DNA from: Sulfuricurvum sp.
GTDB taxonomy: Bacteria > Campylobacterota > Campylobacteria > Campylobacterales > Sulfurimonadaceae
DNA: 64,000 nt
Assembly (NCBI GenBank): GCA_028710885.1
Contig: JAQTTG010000001.1
Span: 434,001-498,000, forward strand
Direction: 5' to 3'
Shown here piece by piece: positions 48,282 to 56,349 of the stretch (its first letter is position 1; the number at the start of each line of letters is the position of its first letter). A program made the translations under genes and the position numbers. Below the pieces are notes generated by a model, which saw only the letters and a program-made list of their open reading frames with translations, searched no databases and was not told where the DNA came from.

Positions 48282-50453
48282 TTGGCAAAAGCAAAGAATA
48301 AAACGCCCACTGTAAAGACGGTATTATCCGCCCTTTTCGCTTCACGGGATTTAAGTGTCGTCTTTTTTGTTATGACAATTTTGGCGATTATTATCGTCCC
48401 GCTACCCAGCGCACTGCTCGACTTATTTCTTGCTGTCGTTATCTCAATTTCAGTATTGATTTTATTGATTTCATTGTATATTCCAAAACCAACCGATTTA
48501 ACTACCTTTCCGACATTACTATTGGTCATTACCCTCTTTCGTCTATCGCTCAACATTGCAACGACACGTATGATTCTCAGCCATGGTCACGAAGGGCCGC
48601 AAGCGGTCAGTGACATCATTACCAGTTTCGGAAATTTCGTTGTCGGAGGTAACTACGTTATCGGGGTTATCGTTTTTAGTATCTTGGTCTTGATCAATTT
48701 CATGGTTGTAACCAAAGGGTCCAACCGCGTCGCCGAAGTCGCAGCACGTTTTACTCTCGATGCAATGCCAGGGAAACAGATGGCAATCGATGCCGATTTA
48801 AACAGTGGTCTGATTGATGAAAAACAGGCCAAAAAACGTCGTGCCGAAATTTTGCAAGATGCCAATTTCTATGGAGCAATGGACGGGTCTGGAAAATTTA
48901 TTAAAGGGGATGCGATTGCAGGGATCATCATTACGTTGATCAATATCGTCGGAGGATTTTTAATCGGTATTTTCCAATTTAACCTCGATGTCTCCGCAAG
49001 TGCACAAACCTATACAATCCTCACAATCGGGGACGGTCTGGTTTCTCAAATCCCTGCTCTTATTATCTCAACGGCAACCGGTATCATGATTACCCGCGCT
49101 TCAAATGACGAAGGCAATTTCGCAGAGGGCAGTATTAATCAGCTTATGGGTAATGCAAAAATCATGCTGATTGTCGGATTTATCATGATCATGTTTGCTG
49201 CCGTACCTGGTCTGCCAACCATCTCAATGGGATTTGTCGGACTTGTTTTCTTAACATTAGGATATGCTCTGCACAAATACGAAAAAGGGGAATTAATCCT
49301 CACTTCAGCCCCTCAAATCAAAAAAGCGGGTGAAGAAGATATCGAAGAAACTGCCCCAAGTACCTCACGTAAAAAAAGCAACGAAGAGATTGCAAAAGAA
49401 GAAGAAGCCGCACTCGAAGATATTCTCAAAATTGAGATGCTCGAACTCACGTTGGGGTATCAGCTCATCCGTCTCGCCGACAGTGCACAAGGTGGAGATT
49501 TGCTGGAGCGTATCCGCTCAATGCGACGAAAAATTGCCTCCGATTTTGGTTTTTTAATGCCTCAGGTACGTATTCGCGATAATCTCCATCTCAAACCAAA
49601 TCAATATGAGATCCTCCTAAAAGGGGTCAATATTGGTGATGGAATTATCCAGCCTGATCGCTTTTTAGCAATGGACAGCGGTATGGCAATCGGAGAAATA
49701 GACGGAGAACCGACAAAAGAGCCGGCATTCGGTCTCGATGCACTGTGGATCGACCCTGCTCTCAAAGAAGATGCGATTATCAATGGATACACCGTCGTGG
49801 ACCCTGCAACTGTTATCTCTACCCACATGAGTGAACTGATCAAACGCCATGCCGAAGAGCTTCTTACCCGCCAAGAAACTCAAGCACTCATTGAAAAAAT
49901 TAAAGGCGATTATCCTGTTGTGGTCGATGATCTGCTCAAAGTAGCGAATATTGGTTTGATCCAACGTGTTTTCAAAGCATTATTGCATGAACGTATTCCT
50001 CTCAAAGATATGATTACGATCTTAGAAACGATGGCAGATGTGGCTGAATACACCAAAAGTATTGATATCATCACCGAACATGTTCGTGCCAAACTCTCCC
50101 GTATCATTACACAGCTCTATACCGGACCAGATGGAATTATTAAACTTCTCACTTTTGATACGATGAGTGAGCAAAAAATGTTGGAAAAATCACAAGAACG
50201 TGATGGAATCCGTCAGCTTTTACTTAATGTTGGAGAGATCAATGATCTTATTCAAGCAACCAGCGCAAAAGCAACAGAGCTCTTACAAAAAGGAATTTCT
50301 CCGATCATTATTATCGTCGATCCAAAACTTCGTCGTCCGCTGGCTGAAATCTATGAGCGTTTCAGCCTCGACATCGTCACCCTCTCGCATGCCGAAATCG
50401 ATTCAAATGCCAAATTTGAAGTACTCGGTTCCATTAATCTAGACAATAAATAG
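48282..50453 (+). CDS. flhA: Flagellar biosynthesis protein FlhA
   Basis: FHIPEP-family export pore; SLYIPKPTDLTTFPTLLLVITLFRLSLNIATTRMIL. Confidence 0.97.
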   Translation: MAKAKNKTPTVKTVLSALFASRDLSVVFFVMTILAIIIVPLPSALLDLFLAVVISISVLILLISLYIPKPTDLTTFPTLLLVITLFRLSLNIATTRMILSHGHEGPQAVSDIITSFGNFVVGGNYVIGVIVFSILVLINFMVVTKGSNRVAEVAARFTLDAMPGKQMAIDADLNSGLIDEKQAKKRRAEILQDANFYGAMDGSGKFIKGDAIAGIIITLINIVGGFLIGIFQFNLDVSASAQTYTILTIGDGLVSQIPALIISTATGIMITRASNDEGNFAEGSINQLMGNAKIMLIVGFIMIMFAAVPGLPTISMGFVGLVFLTLGYALHKYEKGELILTSAPQIKKAGEEDIEETAPSTSRKKSNEEIAKEEEAALEDILKIEMLELTLGYQLIRLADSAQGGDLLERIRSMRRKIASDFGFLMPQVRIRDNLHLKPNQYEILLKGVNIGDGIIQPDRFLAMDSGMAIGEIDGEPTKEPAFGLDALWIDPALKEDAIINGYTVVDPATVISTHMSELIKRHAEELLTRQETQALIEKIKGDYPVVVDDLLKVANIGLIQRVFKALLHERIPLKDMITILETMADVAEYTKSIDIITEHVRAKLSRIITQLYTGPDGIIKLLTFDTMSEQKMLEKSQERDGIRQLLLNVGEINDLIQATSAKATELLQKGISPIIIIVDPKLRRPLAEIYERFSLDIVTLSHAEIDSNAKFEVLGSINLDNK

Positions 50454-50460
50454 GATATTT

Positions 50461-51537
50461 ATGCAAAAAACTTTCTTCCACCTCTCTCACATCGATCTTG
50501 ACGGTTATGCCTGCCAGCTGGTTATGGCACAGACAGAACATACAATGGTCAGCTTTAATGCCAATTATGGTGCCGAAGTGATGGATCGCCTCGAAGAGAT
50601 TATCGAGCGGATCAAAAAAAACAAGCAAACTGCGACCATCTTAATCAGTGATCTAAACCTCTATCCGGATGAAGCACGCTGGCTCAATACAGAAGTAAAC
50701 CGTCTAAATGAAGGTGGATGGAATATTACGATTACTCTGCTCGATCACCATGGAAGCGGCAAAGATACGGCGGCACAATATCCGTGGTATTTTCTGGATA
50801 CCGAGCGTTGTGCTACGAAAATCGTTTACGAATACGCGATGGAGCATTACGGGTTGGAAGGTGGCGGATGGCTCGAAGCCTTTGTTAAAGTCGTCAATGC
50901 TGTCGATCTTTGGCATCAAGACGAAGAAGATGATTTTGAATACGGTAAAGTTTGTATGCGCCTCATCTCTGATGCTAAAGAACTTAGCCGCGTCATGTTT
51001 GCTGATGAAGACCGCGCCTACAAACTTGCCATGCTTGAACATGCTGCAACTATGCGATTTATGACAAATGCCAATATCGTCCTCGACGAATCACTTCATA
51101 AAATGAAAAAAGATTTTTTCAAAGACGGTGTGGATAATACTCTCGATAATCTCTCCACCAAATACATCGTCGCATTGCTGGGAACCAAACGCTCAACCAT
51201 GACCATCTATTACAAAGGATGGCGCGGATTTTTGAGCTATGGTTTAGGTAATACCTCGATCATCGGAAACGGCTTTTTGACCGAATTTCCCGATTTTGAT
51301 TTTATCGTTGACGTAGGAACACGCGGAACGATGAGTTTACGAGGTCATGATAAAGTCGATGTGGCGATGATGTCAGGCGAATGGGTCGGCGGCGGCGGAC
51401 ATCCCAATGCAGCTGGGGGACGGATTAATGCCTTTAAAGAGCAATTTCGCTACGACAAAGTGAAACGTCAAATCGAAGATATGCTCGCCAATAAAGAGGC
51501 GATGCCCGGTAAATTACCACACAAAATAGAGGAATAA
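50461..51537 (+). CDS. DHH-family phosphoesterase
   Basis: LSHIDLDGYACQLV, LLDHHGSG, GGGGHPNAAGG. Confidence 0.92.
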   Translation: MQKTFFHLSHIDLDGYACQLVMAQTEHTMVSFNANYGAEVMDRLEEIIERIKKNKQTATILISDLNLYPDEARWLNTEVNRLNEGGWNITITLLDHHGSGKDTAAQYPWYFLDTERCATKIVYEYAMEHYGLEGGGWLEAFVKVVNAVDLWHQDEEDDFEYGKVCMRLISDAKELSRVMFADEDRAYKLAMLEHAATMRFMTNANIVLDESLHKMKKDFFKDGVDNTLDNLSTKYIVALLGTKRSTMTIYYKGWRGFLSYGLGNTSIIGNGFLTEFPDFDFIVDVGTRGTMSLRGHDKVDVAMMSGEWVGGGGHPNAAGGRINAFKEQFRYDKVKRQIEDMLANKEAMPGKLPHKIEE

Positions 51538-51547
51538 CTGCCGCCTC

Positions 51548-53380
51548 ATGATTCAAATCAATAACCTCACCAAAAGCTACGGGACACGCGTCCTGTTCGA
51601 TAACCTCTCTCTCAAACTAAACGCCGGAAACAAAGTGGGTTTCGTCGGACGCAACGGGACGGGTAAATCGACCCTCTTTAAAATCATCCTCGACGAAGAA
51701 CCCTACGATTCGGGAGAGATCATCATCCCGAAAAATTACCGTATCGGCACCCTCCGCCAACACCTCCACTTCACCCACAAAACCGTGCGTGAAGAGTGTG
51801 CCTCCGTCCTCACCGGAGATATGGAACATGAAGTGTATCGGGTAGAGAAGATCCTCTTTGGTCTAGGATTTACGCAGGACGATTTAGACAAAGACCCGCT
51901 CAGTTTCTCAGGTGGGTATCAAATCCGTCTCAACCTCGTCAAACTCCTCGTCACCGAACCGAACCTGCTGCTACTGGATGAGCCGACCAACTACCTCGAT
52001 ATCGTCTCTCTGCGATGGCTAGCAAGCTTTATCCGCAGTTTTGAGGGGGAAGTGATCCTCATCACCCATGATCGTGATTTCATGGATTCGGTCACTACCC
52101 ACACGATGGGATTGCGCCGCCGTAATGTGAGCATCATCAAAGGCAATAGCCACAAGTATTATGAGATGATGGAAAGCGAAGATGAGCTCTACGTCAAGAC
52201 CAAAATAAACCACGACAAAAAGCGCGCCGAATTGGAAGATTTTGTCGCCCGCAACAAAGCTCGTGCATCGAGCGCGGTGATGGCGCAGTCCAAACAAAAA
52301 GAGCTGGACAAAATGGGGGTAATGGAATCACTGGAGGGGGAAAAAGATCTCTCCTTTTCCTTCTCGTATAAACCGACTCCCGCCAAAGTGATCATGCAGG
52401 TGAAAAATCTCTCGTTTGGCTACACACCCGAAGAGCCGTTGTTCCAAGATGTCTCTTTCTCCCTCGAAGCGAAAAAATGTCTCGCCATCATCGGGAAAAA
52501 TGGCAAAGGTAAATCGACCCTCCTCAACACCCTCGCGGGAGTTTTGACACCGAACGGGGAGATCATCTCTCACCCCGCCACCGCCATCGCCCATTTCGGT
52601 CAGACCAACATCGACCGCCTCGATAAAAACCGCACGATCACCGAAGAGATCCAAAGTGCCGACAACACCCTCCAAAACGTCCGTATCCGAGGGATCTGCG
52701 GGACAATGATGTTCAGCGGCGACGATGCCGATAAAAAAATCTCGATCCTCTCAGGGGGAGAGCGCAGCCGTGTCATGCTGGGCAAAATCATCGCCACCCC
52801 TGCTAACCTCCTCTTTCTCGATGAGCCGACCAATCACCTCGATATGCAGTCGATCGATTCACTCTGCGACGCTATCAAACGCTTCGAAGGCTCCACGGTA
52901 ATCGTCACCCACTCCGAGATGCTCTTGCGCGAGCTTGCCGATCAGCTCATCATCTTTCGTGAGGGAACTGCCGAGTTTTTTGATGGCGGGTACGATGACT
53001 TTTTGGAAAAAATTGGATGGGATGAAGAGATCACCGACGCTCCAAAACCTGTCAAAGTAACCCAAAATATCAACAAAAAAGAGAATAAACAACAGCGTGC
53101 CGCATTGGTACAGGAGCGTTCCAAACTTCTAAGCCCGCTGAAAAAAGAGGTCGAAAAGTGCGAAGAGACGATCATGAAGCTCGAAGAGAAGCTCAAAACC
53201 TCCCATGAACTCCTCATCGAGTATTCGAATAAAGGAGAAAGCTCCAAGCTTATGGAACTCTCCAAAAGCGTCGCAGAGGATGAGAAGATGATCGAAGAGC
53301 TGTTCGAGAAGCTCGAAATCGCTCACGATGAGATCACACGGATCGAGGCCGAATACGAGGAAAAGCTAGGTGAATTCTAA
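51548..53380 (+). CDS. ABC-F family ATPase
   Basis: Two NBDs: GRNGTGKSTLFK / GKNGKGKSTLLN; LDEPTNYLD / LDEPTNHLD. Confidence 0.95.
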   Translation: MIQINNLTKSYGTRVLFDNLSLKLNAGNKVGFVGRNGTGKSTLFKIILDEEPYDSGEIIIPKNYRIGTLRQHLHFTHKTVREECASVLTGDMEHEVYRVEKILFGLGFTQDDLDKDPLSFSGGYQIRLNLVKLLVTEPNLLLLDEPTNYLDIVSLRWLASFIRSFEGEVILITHDRDFMDSVTTHTMGLRRRNVSIIKGNSHKYYEMMESEDELYVKTKINHDKKRAELEDFVARNKARASSAVMAQSKQKELDKMGVMESLEGEKDLSFSFSYKPTPAKVIMQVKNLSFGYTPEEPLFQDVSFSLEAKKCLAIIGKNGKGKSTLLNTLAGVLTPNGEIISHPATAIAHFGQTNIDRLDKNRTITEEIQSADNTLQNVRIRGICGTMMFSGDDADKKISILSGGERSRVMLGKIIATPANLLFLDEPTNHLDMQSIDSLCDAIKRFEGSTVIVTHSEMLLRELADQLIIFREGTAEFFDGGYDDFLEKIGWDEEITDAPKPVKVTQNINKKENKQQRAALVQERSKLLSPLKKEVEKCEETIMKLEEKLKTSHELLIEYSNKGESSKLMELSKSVAEDEKMIEELFEKLEIAHDEITRIEAEYEEKLGEF

Positions 53381-54074
53381 AACCCGCCTCGACAAACTCA
53401 TAGGCTCTTTGGGCTATTGCAGTCGCAAAGAGGTTGCCTCTCTCATCCGTGAGGGAATCATCACCCACACCGAAAACCTCCCTCTCAAACCCGACACCAA
53501 AGTCTCTCATGAACATATCCTCTTCGAGAAAGAACCGCTTGACCCGCCGCAGGGGATGGTGATTTTGATGAACAAGCCCGTAGGGTATGTTTGCAGCCAC
53601 GACGACGGCGAAGGGCGTCTCGTCTACGATTTGTTGCCTGAGCGGTGGCGCAGACGCGATCCAAAAATCTCCACCGTCGGACGACTGGACAAAGATACGA
53701 GCGGACTGCTGCTGCTCACCGATGATGGCGCACTACTGCATCGCCTCACCTCTCCGAAACATCATGTCTCGAAAATCTACGAAGCGACATTGGATCGACC
53801 TCTCAAAGGGGATGAAGAAGCTATTTTTGCTTCGGGGGCGCTGATGCTTAACGGCGAAAAAACACCGTGCATTCCTGCCCATCTTACCGTGATCGATGAG
53901 ACTCATGCCACGCTAGAAATCGTCGAGGGGCGCTACCATCAGGTACGGCGGATGTTCGCGGCGGTGGGGAATCATGTTGTCTCCTTGCACCGCTCATCGT
54001 TCGGGGATTTGACGCTGGGGGATTTAGAGGTTGGAGAGTATCGAATTCTAACTCAAAAAGAAATACCTAACTAA
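53370..54074 (+). CDS. RsuA-family pseudouridine synthase
   Basis: TVGRLDKDTSGLLLLTDDG, KIYEATLD, EGRYHQVRRMFAAVGNHV. Confidence 0.94.
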   Translation: MNSKTRLDKLIGSLGYCSRKEVASLIREGIITHTENLPLKPDTKVSHEHILFEKEPLDPPQGMVILMNKPVGYVCSHDDGEGRLVYDLLPERWRRRDPKISTVGRLDKDTSGLLLLTDDGALLHRLTSPKHHVSKIYEATLDRPLKGDEEAIFASGALMLNGEKTPCIPAHLTVIDETHATLEIVEGRYHQVRRMFAAVGNHVVSLHRSSFGDLTLGDLEVGEYRILTQKEIPN

Positions 54075-54291
54075 TCTGTCATTCCCTCCAGCTCAATTTT
54101 AATCGTTCACAAAATCCCTCTTCTCAAAACTCCAGTGATACCATTCATCCCCTACTTTCAGTAAAGCATGTGTATCTGAATAACGTTGGCGATCAAAAAA
54201 ATTATACAAAGGATTTAACCATTGATATTTCCTATACATAGCTAAAATGATGATGACAAATATTTTGCTACTAGTTAATTTTTCGCTACAT

Positions 54292-54366
54292 GGAATCATG
54301 TCACAGCGTTGCACCGCTCTTCGTTTGTGGGAGTTAAAGGTGGGAGAGTATAAGTTAATTTCTTAA
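54292..54366 (+). pseudogene. Degenerate duplicate of rsuA-family gene 3' end (copy 2)
   Basis: Encodes NHVTALHRSSF...(frameshift)...ELKVGEYKLIS*, matching NHVVSLHRSSF...DLEVGEYRIL of 53370 gene. Confidence 0.8.
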
Positions 54367-54370
54367 TTAC

Positions 54371-54862
54371 TTAATTTTTCTGACTTAACGTGCTAACTAT
54401 TTCATTCCACTTTTTCGATAGAGCAATTAAATTTTCTGCTGATTTGTTTAATCTCTCTCGATCAATAATAAATATTTCGATCTTGTGTTCCTTATCTTTG
54501 CCAACAACTTTACCAATTTTAATTTCATTTTTATCGTAAAATTCCAGAACACCATGAGCACAAACATCACGAATTTGTACAGTGTTTTTTGTTAATTTAA
54601 TTATTGATTCAATTTTATACTGCTTCGCCAATTGATCAGGTAATTTGTTTGAAATAAAGTCGAACTTTCCAGCCAGTCTCATTGGTTTACACTTTAATGG
54701 ATTTTGTTTATGTAATAAGTGGACACATTGATCTATTGACCTCTCTACTGAAGACCAAGACACAACTATCATACCAATCACACAAAACCACGATATGAGT
54801 AATTCTTGATCATTTTCCATAGATGCTGATAGTGAGATGGATTCTTGTACCATAATGGTCAT
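54371..54862 (-). CDS. HEPN-like hypothetical protein
   Basis: Helical protein with RDVCAH (RX4H) motif. Confidence 0.45.
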   Translation of the reverse strand: MTIMVQESISLSASMENDQELLISWFCVIGMIVVSWSSVERSIDQCVHLLHKQNPLKCKPMRLAGKFDFISNKLPDQLAKQYKIESIIKLTKNTVQIRDVCAHGVLEFYDKNEIKIGKVVGKDKEHKIEIFIIDRERLNKSAENLIALSKKWNEIVSTLSQKN

Positions 54863-54934
54863 ATTGTATCAAATAAAATGGTTTCATTTCCCATTTTTAA
54901 CTTGATCCCACTCTCCTGAATAGAAATGACGTTG

Positions 54935-55192
54935 TTACCCATGCGCCTTTAAGCCATCCGCAATCAACATCTTTAGATACGACTGATAGGGAATGTCATT
55001 TTTATTGGCTTGAATTTTGAGTGTTTCGATCATATCGACAGGCATACGAATCGAGATCGTTTTCGCACTCTTTTGCAACTTTGTAAGGCGTACCGGTTTG
55101 GCTTTGTCCCAGTCGATATACTCGGTCGAGTCGTGTTCGTCCCAAAATGCCGCAATCTCTTCTTCGGTTTTAAGTTCAGGATTTTTTTTCAT
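54935..55192 (-). CDS. BrnA/CopG-like RHH antitoxin
   Basis: EEEIAAFWDEHDSTEYIDWDKAKPV...SIRMPVDMIETLKIQANKNDIPYQSYLKMLI; downstream of BrnT toxin. Confidence 0.85.
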   Translation of the reverse strand: MKKNPELKTEEEIAAFWDEHDSTEYIDWDKAKPVRLTKLQKSAKTISIRMPVDMIETLKIQANKNDIPYQSYLKMLIADGLKAHG

Positions 55193-55481
55193 AATAGCTT
55201 CTCTCCTTTTTGCTCATCGGTCGTGCCGAAATCACCCGGATATTTTGTCCTCGCACCGTAAAGGCGACAAAGAGCATTTGTCCATTATCGGCTTTACCCA
55301 ACGCATAACATCGGCACTCTTGCTCCGAATGGGCATTATCTTCATAGATGAGTAACGGTTCGTTGAAAAATATCTCTTCGATCAGCCAAAAATCGAGACC
55401 ATGTTTGAGTTTGTTTTTTTGGATATTGCCATCGTCCCAATCAAACCCGTGTAATCGTTCGACATCGAGACAATCAAACAT
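55176..55481 (-). CDS. BrnT-family toxin
   Basis: GFDWDDGNIQKNKLKHGLDFWLIEEIF...VFTVRGQNIRVISARPMSKKERSYYE-type pattern. Confidence 0.85.
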   Translation of the reverse strand: MFDCLDVERLHGFDWDDGNIQKNKLKHGLDFWLIEEIFFNEPLLIYEDNAHSEQECRCYALGKADNGQMLFVAFTVRGQNIRVISARPMSKKERSYYEKKS

Positions 55482-55501
55482 TACTCACCTTTTTATAGAA
55501 T

Positions 55502-55532
55502 GTATATTATGATTATATACACTATTATATAC
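55502..55532. promoter_or_regulatory. Putative operator: GTATAT...ATATAC inverted repeat plus repeated ATTATATAC upstream of brnTA-like operon
   Basis: GTATAT 55502-55507, ATATAC 55515-55520, second ATTATATAC 55524-55532. Confidence 0.45.
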
Positions 55533-55549
55533 CATGTCAAGATAATGAA

Positions 55550-55613
55550 TCAAAGCTTCTCACCCCACAATCGTAATGCATTCGTAATCACCGACATCGA
55601 GCTGAAACTCATC
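55550..55613 (-). pseudogene. C-terminal remnant of heavy-metal P1B-type ATPase (MSFSSMSVITNALRLWGEKL*)
   Basis: Matches the conserved P1B-ATPase C-terminal helix (SSVSVVxNALRL); 33/37 nt match to the copy at 56246-56282. Confidence 0.7.
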
Positions 55614-55621
55614 AATAAACA

Positions 55622-55900
55622 TCACGGCAAATTTTCCCGATACAGCGTCAATATCCAAATCTGATCTTTCTCAACGGTATAGATGATCGAGTAGCCCTGA
55701 TATACAAGTTTGCGCGAACCACTGATCAGTTCTTCCGAACTTCGCCCCGCATAGGGAAAAGCACTCAATGTACTCACAATAAATTCATGAAGACGTTGCA
55801 AATACTCTCGTGTAAATTTTTTGGATTGTGTTTGTTCATAGATGTATTCGGCAATCATCTCCAAACGATGATGCGCTTTGGGTGAAAAATCAATCCGCAT
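55622..55900 (-). CDS. RelE/ParE-family toxin
   Basis: FSPKAHHRLEMIAEYIYEQ...GSRKLVYQGYSIIYTVEKDQIWILTLYR. Confidence 0.88.
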   Translation of the reverse strand: MRIDFSPKAHHRLEMIAEYIYEQTQSKKFTREYLQRLHEFIVSTLSAFPYAGRSSEELISGSRKLVYQGYSIIYTVEKDQIWILTLYRENLP

Positions 55901-56144
55901 ATTTCGCGATTACACAATCAAATGCTTCATCTATCCCTATGTATTCGCCCCGCTCGATCTGCTCTTTTGCCTCTTTGAGTTCGCGTTTGAGCTGTGCATG
56001 GGTACGGTTGTATTCATCGAGCGACATGATGACGACACTCTTGTCGTTTTTGGTCGTGACAATCACCTCTTCGTTATTGTCACACACCTCATCGATGATC
56101 GATTTGAGTGAGTTGCGAGCGGTTGTGTAGTTGAGGGCTTGCAT
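55890..56144 (-). CDS. Phd/YefM-family antitoxin
   Basis: MQALNYTTARNSLKSIIDEVCDNNEEVIVTTKNDKSVVIMSLDEYN. Confidence 0.92.
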   Translation of the reverse strand: MQALNYTTARNSLKSIIDEVCDNNEEVIVTTKNDKSVVIMSLDEYNRTHAQLKRELKEAKEQIERGEYIGIDEAFDCVIAKYAD

Positions 56145-56218
56145 AGGATCGCCTTTATGACAGCTTTCTGTCATTATATCGGATTTTTAAGGTTTTATGT
56201 ATGAAATCTATATCGTCA

Positions 56219-56338
56219 TCAGAGCCTGACATTGCGCAACCGCAATGCATTCATAATCACTGACACCGAACTGAAACTCATCGACGCCGCCGCGATTATC
56301 AGTTCCAGCGCCATCGCGCAGACAACGTCTTTTTCCAT
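56219..56338 (-). CDS. 39-aa ORF MEKDVVCAMALELIIAAASMSFSSVSVIMNALRLRNVRL, P1B-ATPase C-terminus-like
   Basis: AAAGGGAG RBS 5 nt before ATG, directly downstream of CusA-like gene; not in track. Confidence 0.5.
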   Translation of the reverse strand: MEKDVVCAMALELIIAAASMSFSSVSVIMNALRLRNVRL

Positions 56339-56349
56339 AGTAACTCCCT

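Noticed and set aside
47936-48556. 206-aa minus-strand ORF
   Set aside because: Antisense across Rrf2 and flhA; no family resemblance and no independent RBS.
54099-54314. 71-aa minus-strand ORF between rsuA and its copy 2
   Set aside because: Its N-terminal part is the antisense of the rsuA remnant; a shorter internal ORF (MYRKYQW...) is possible but unsupported.
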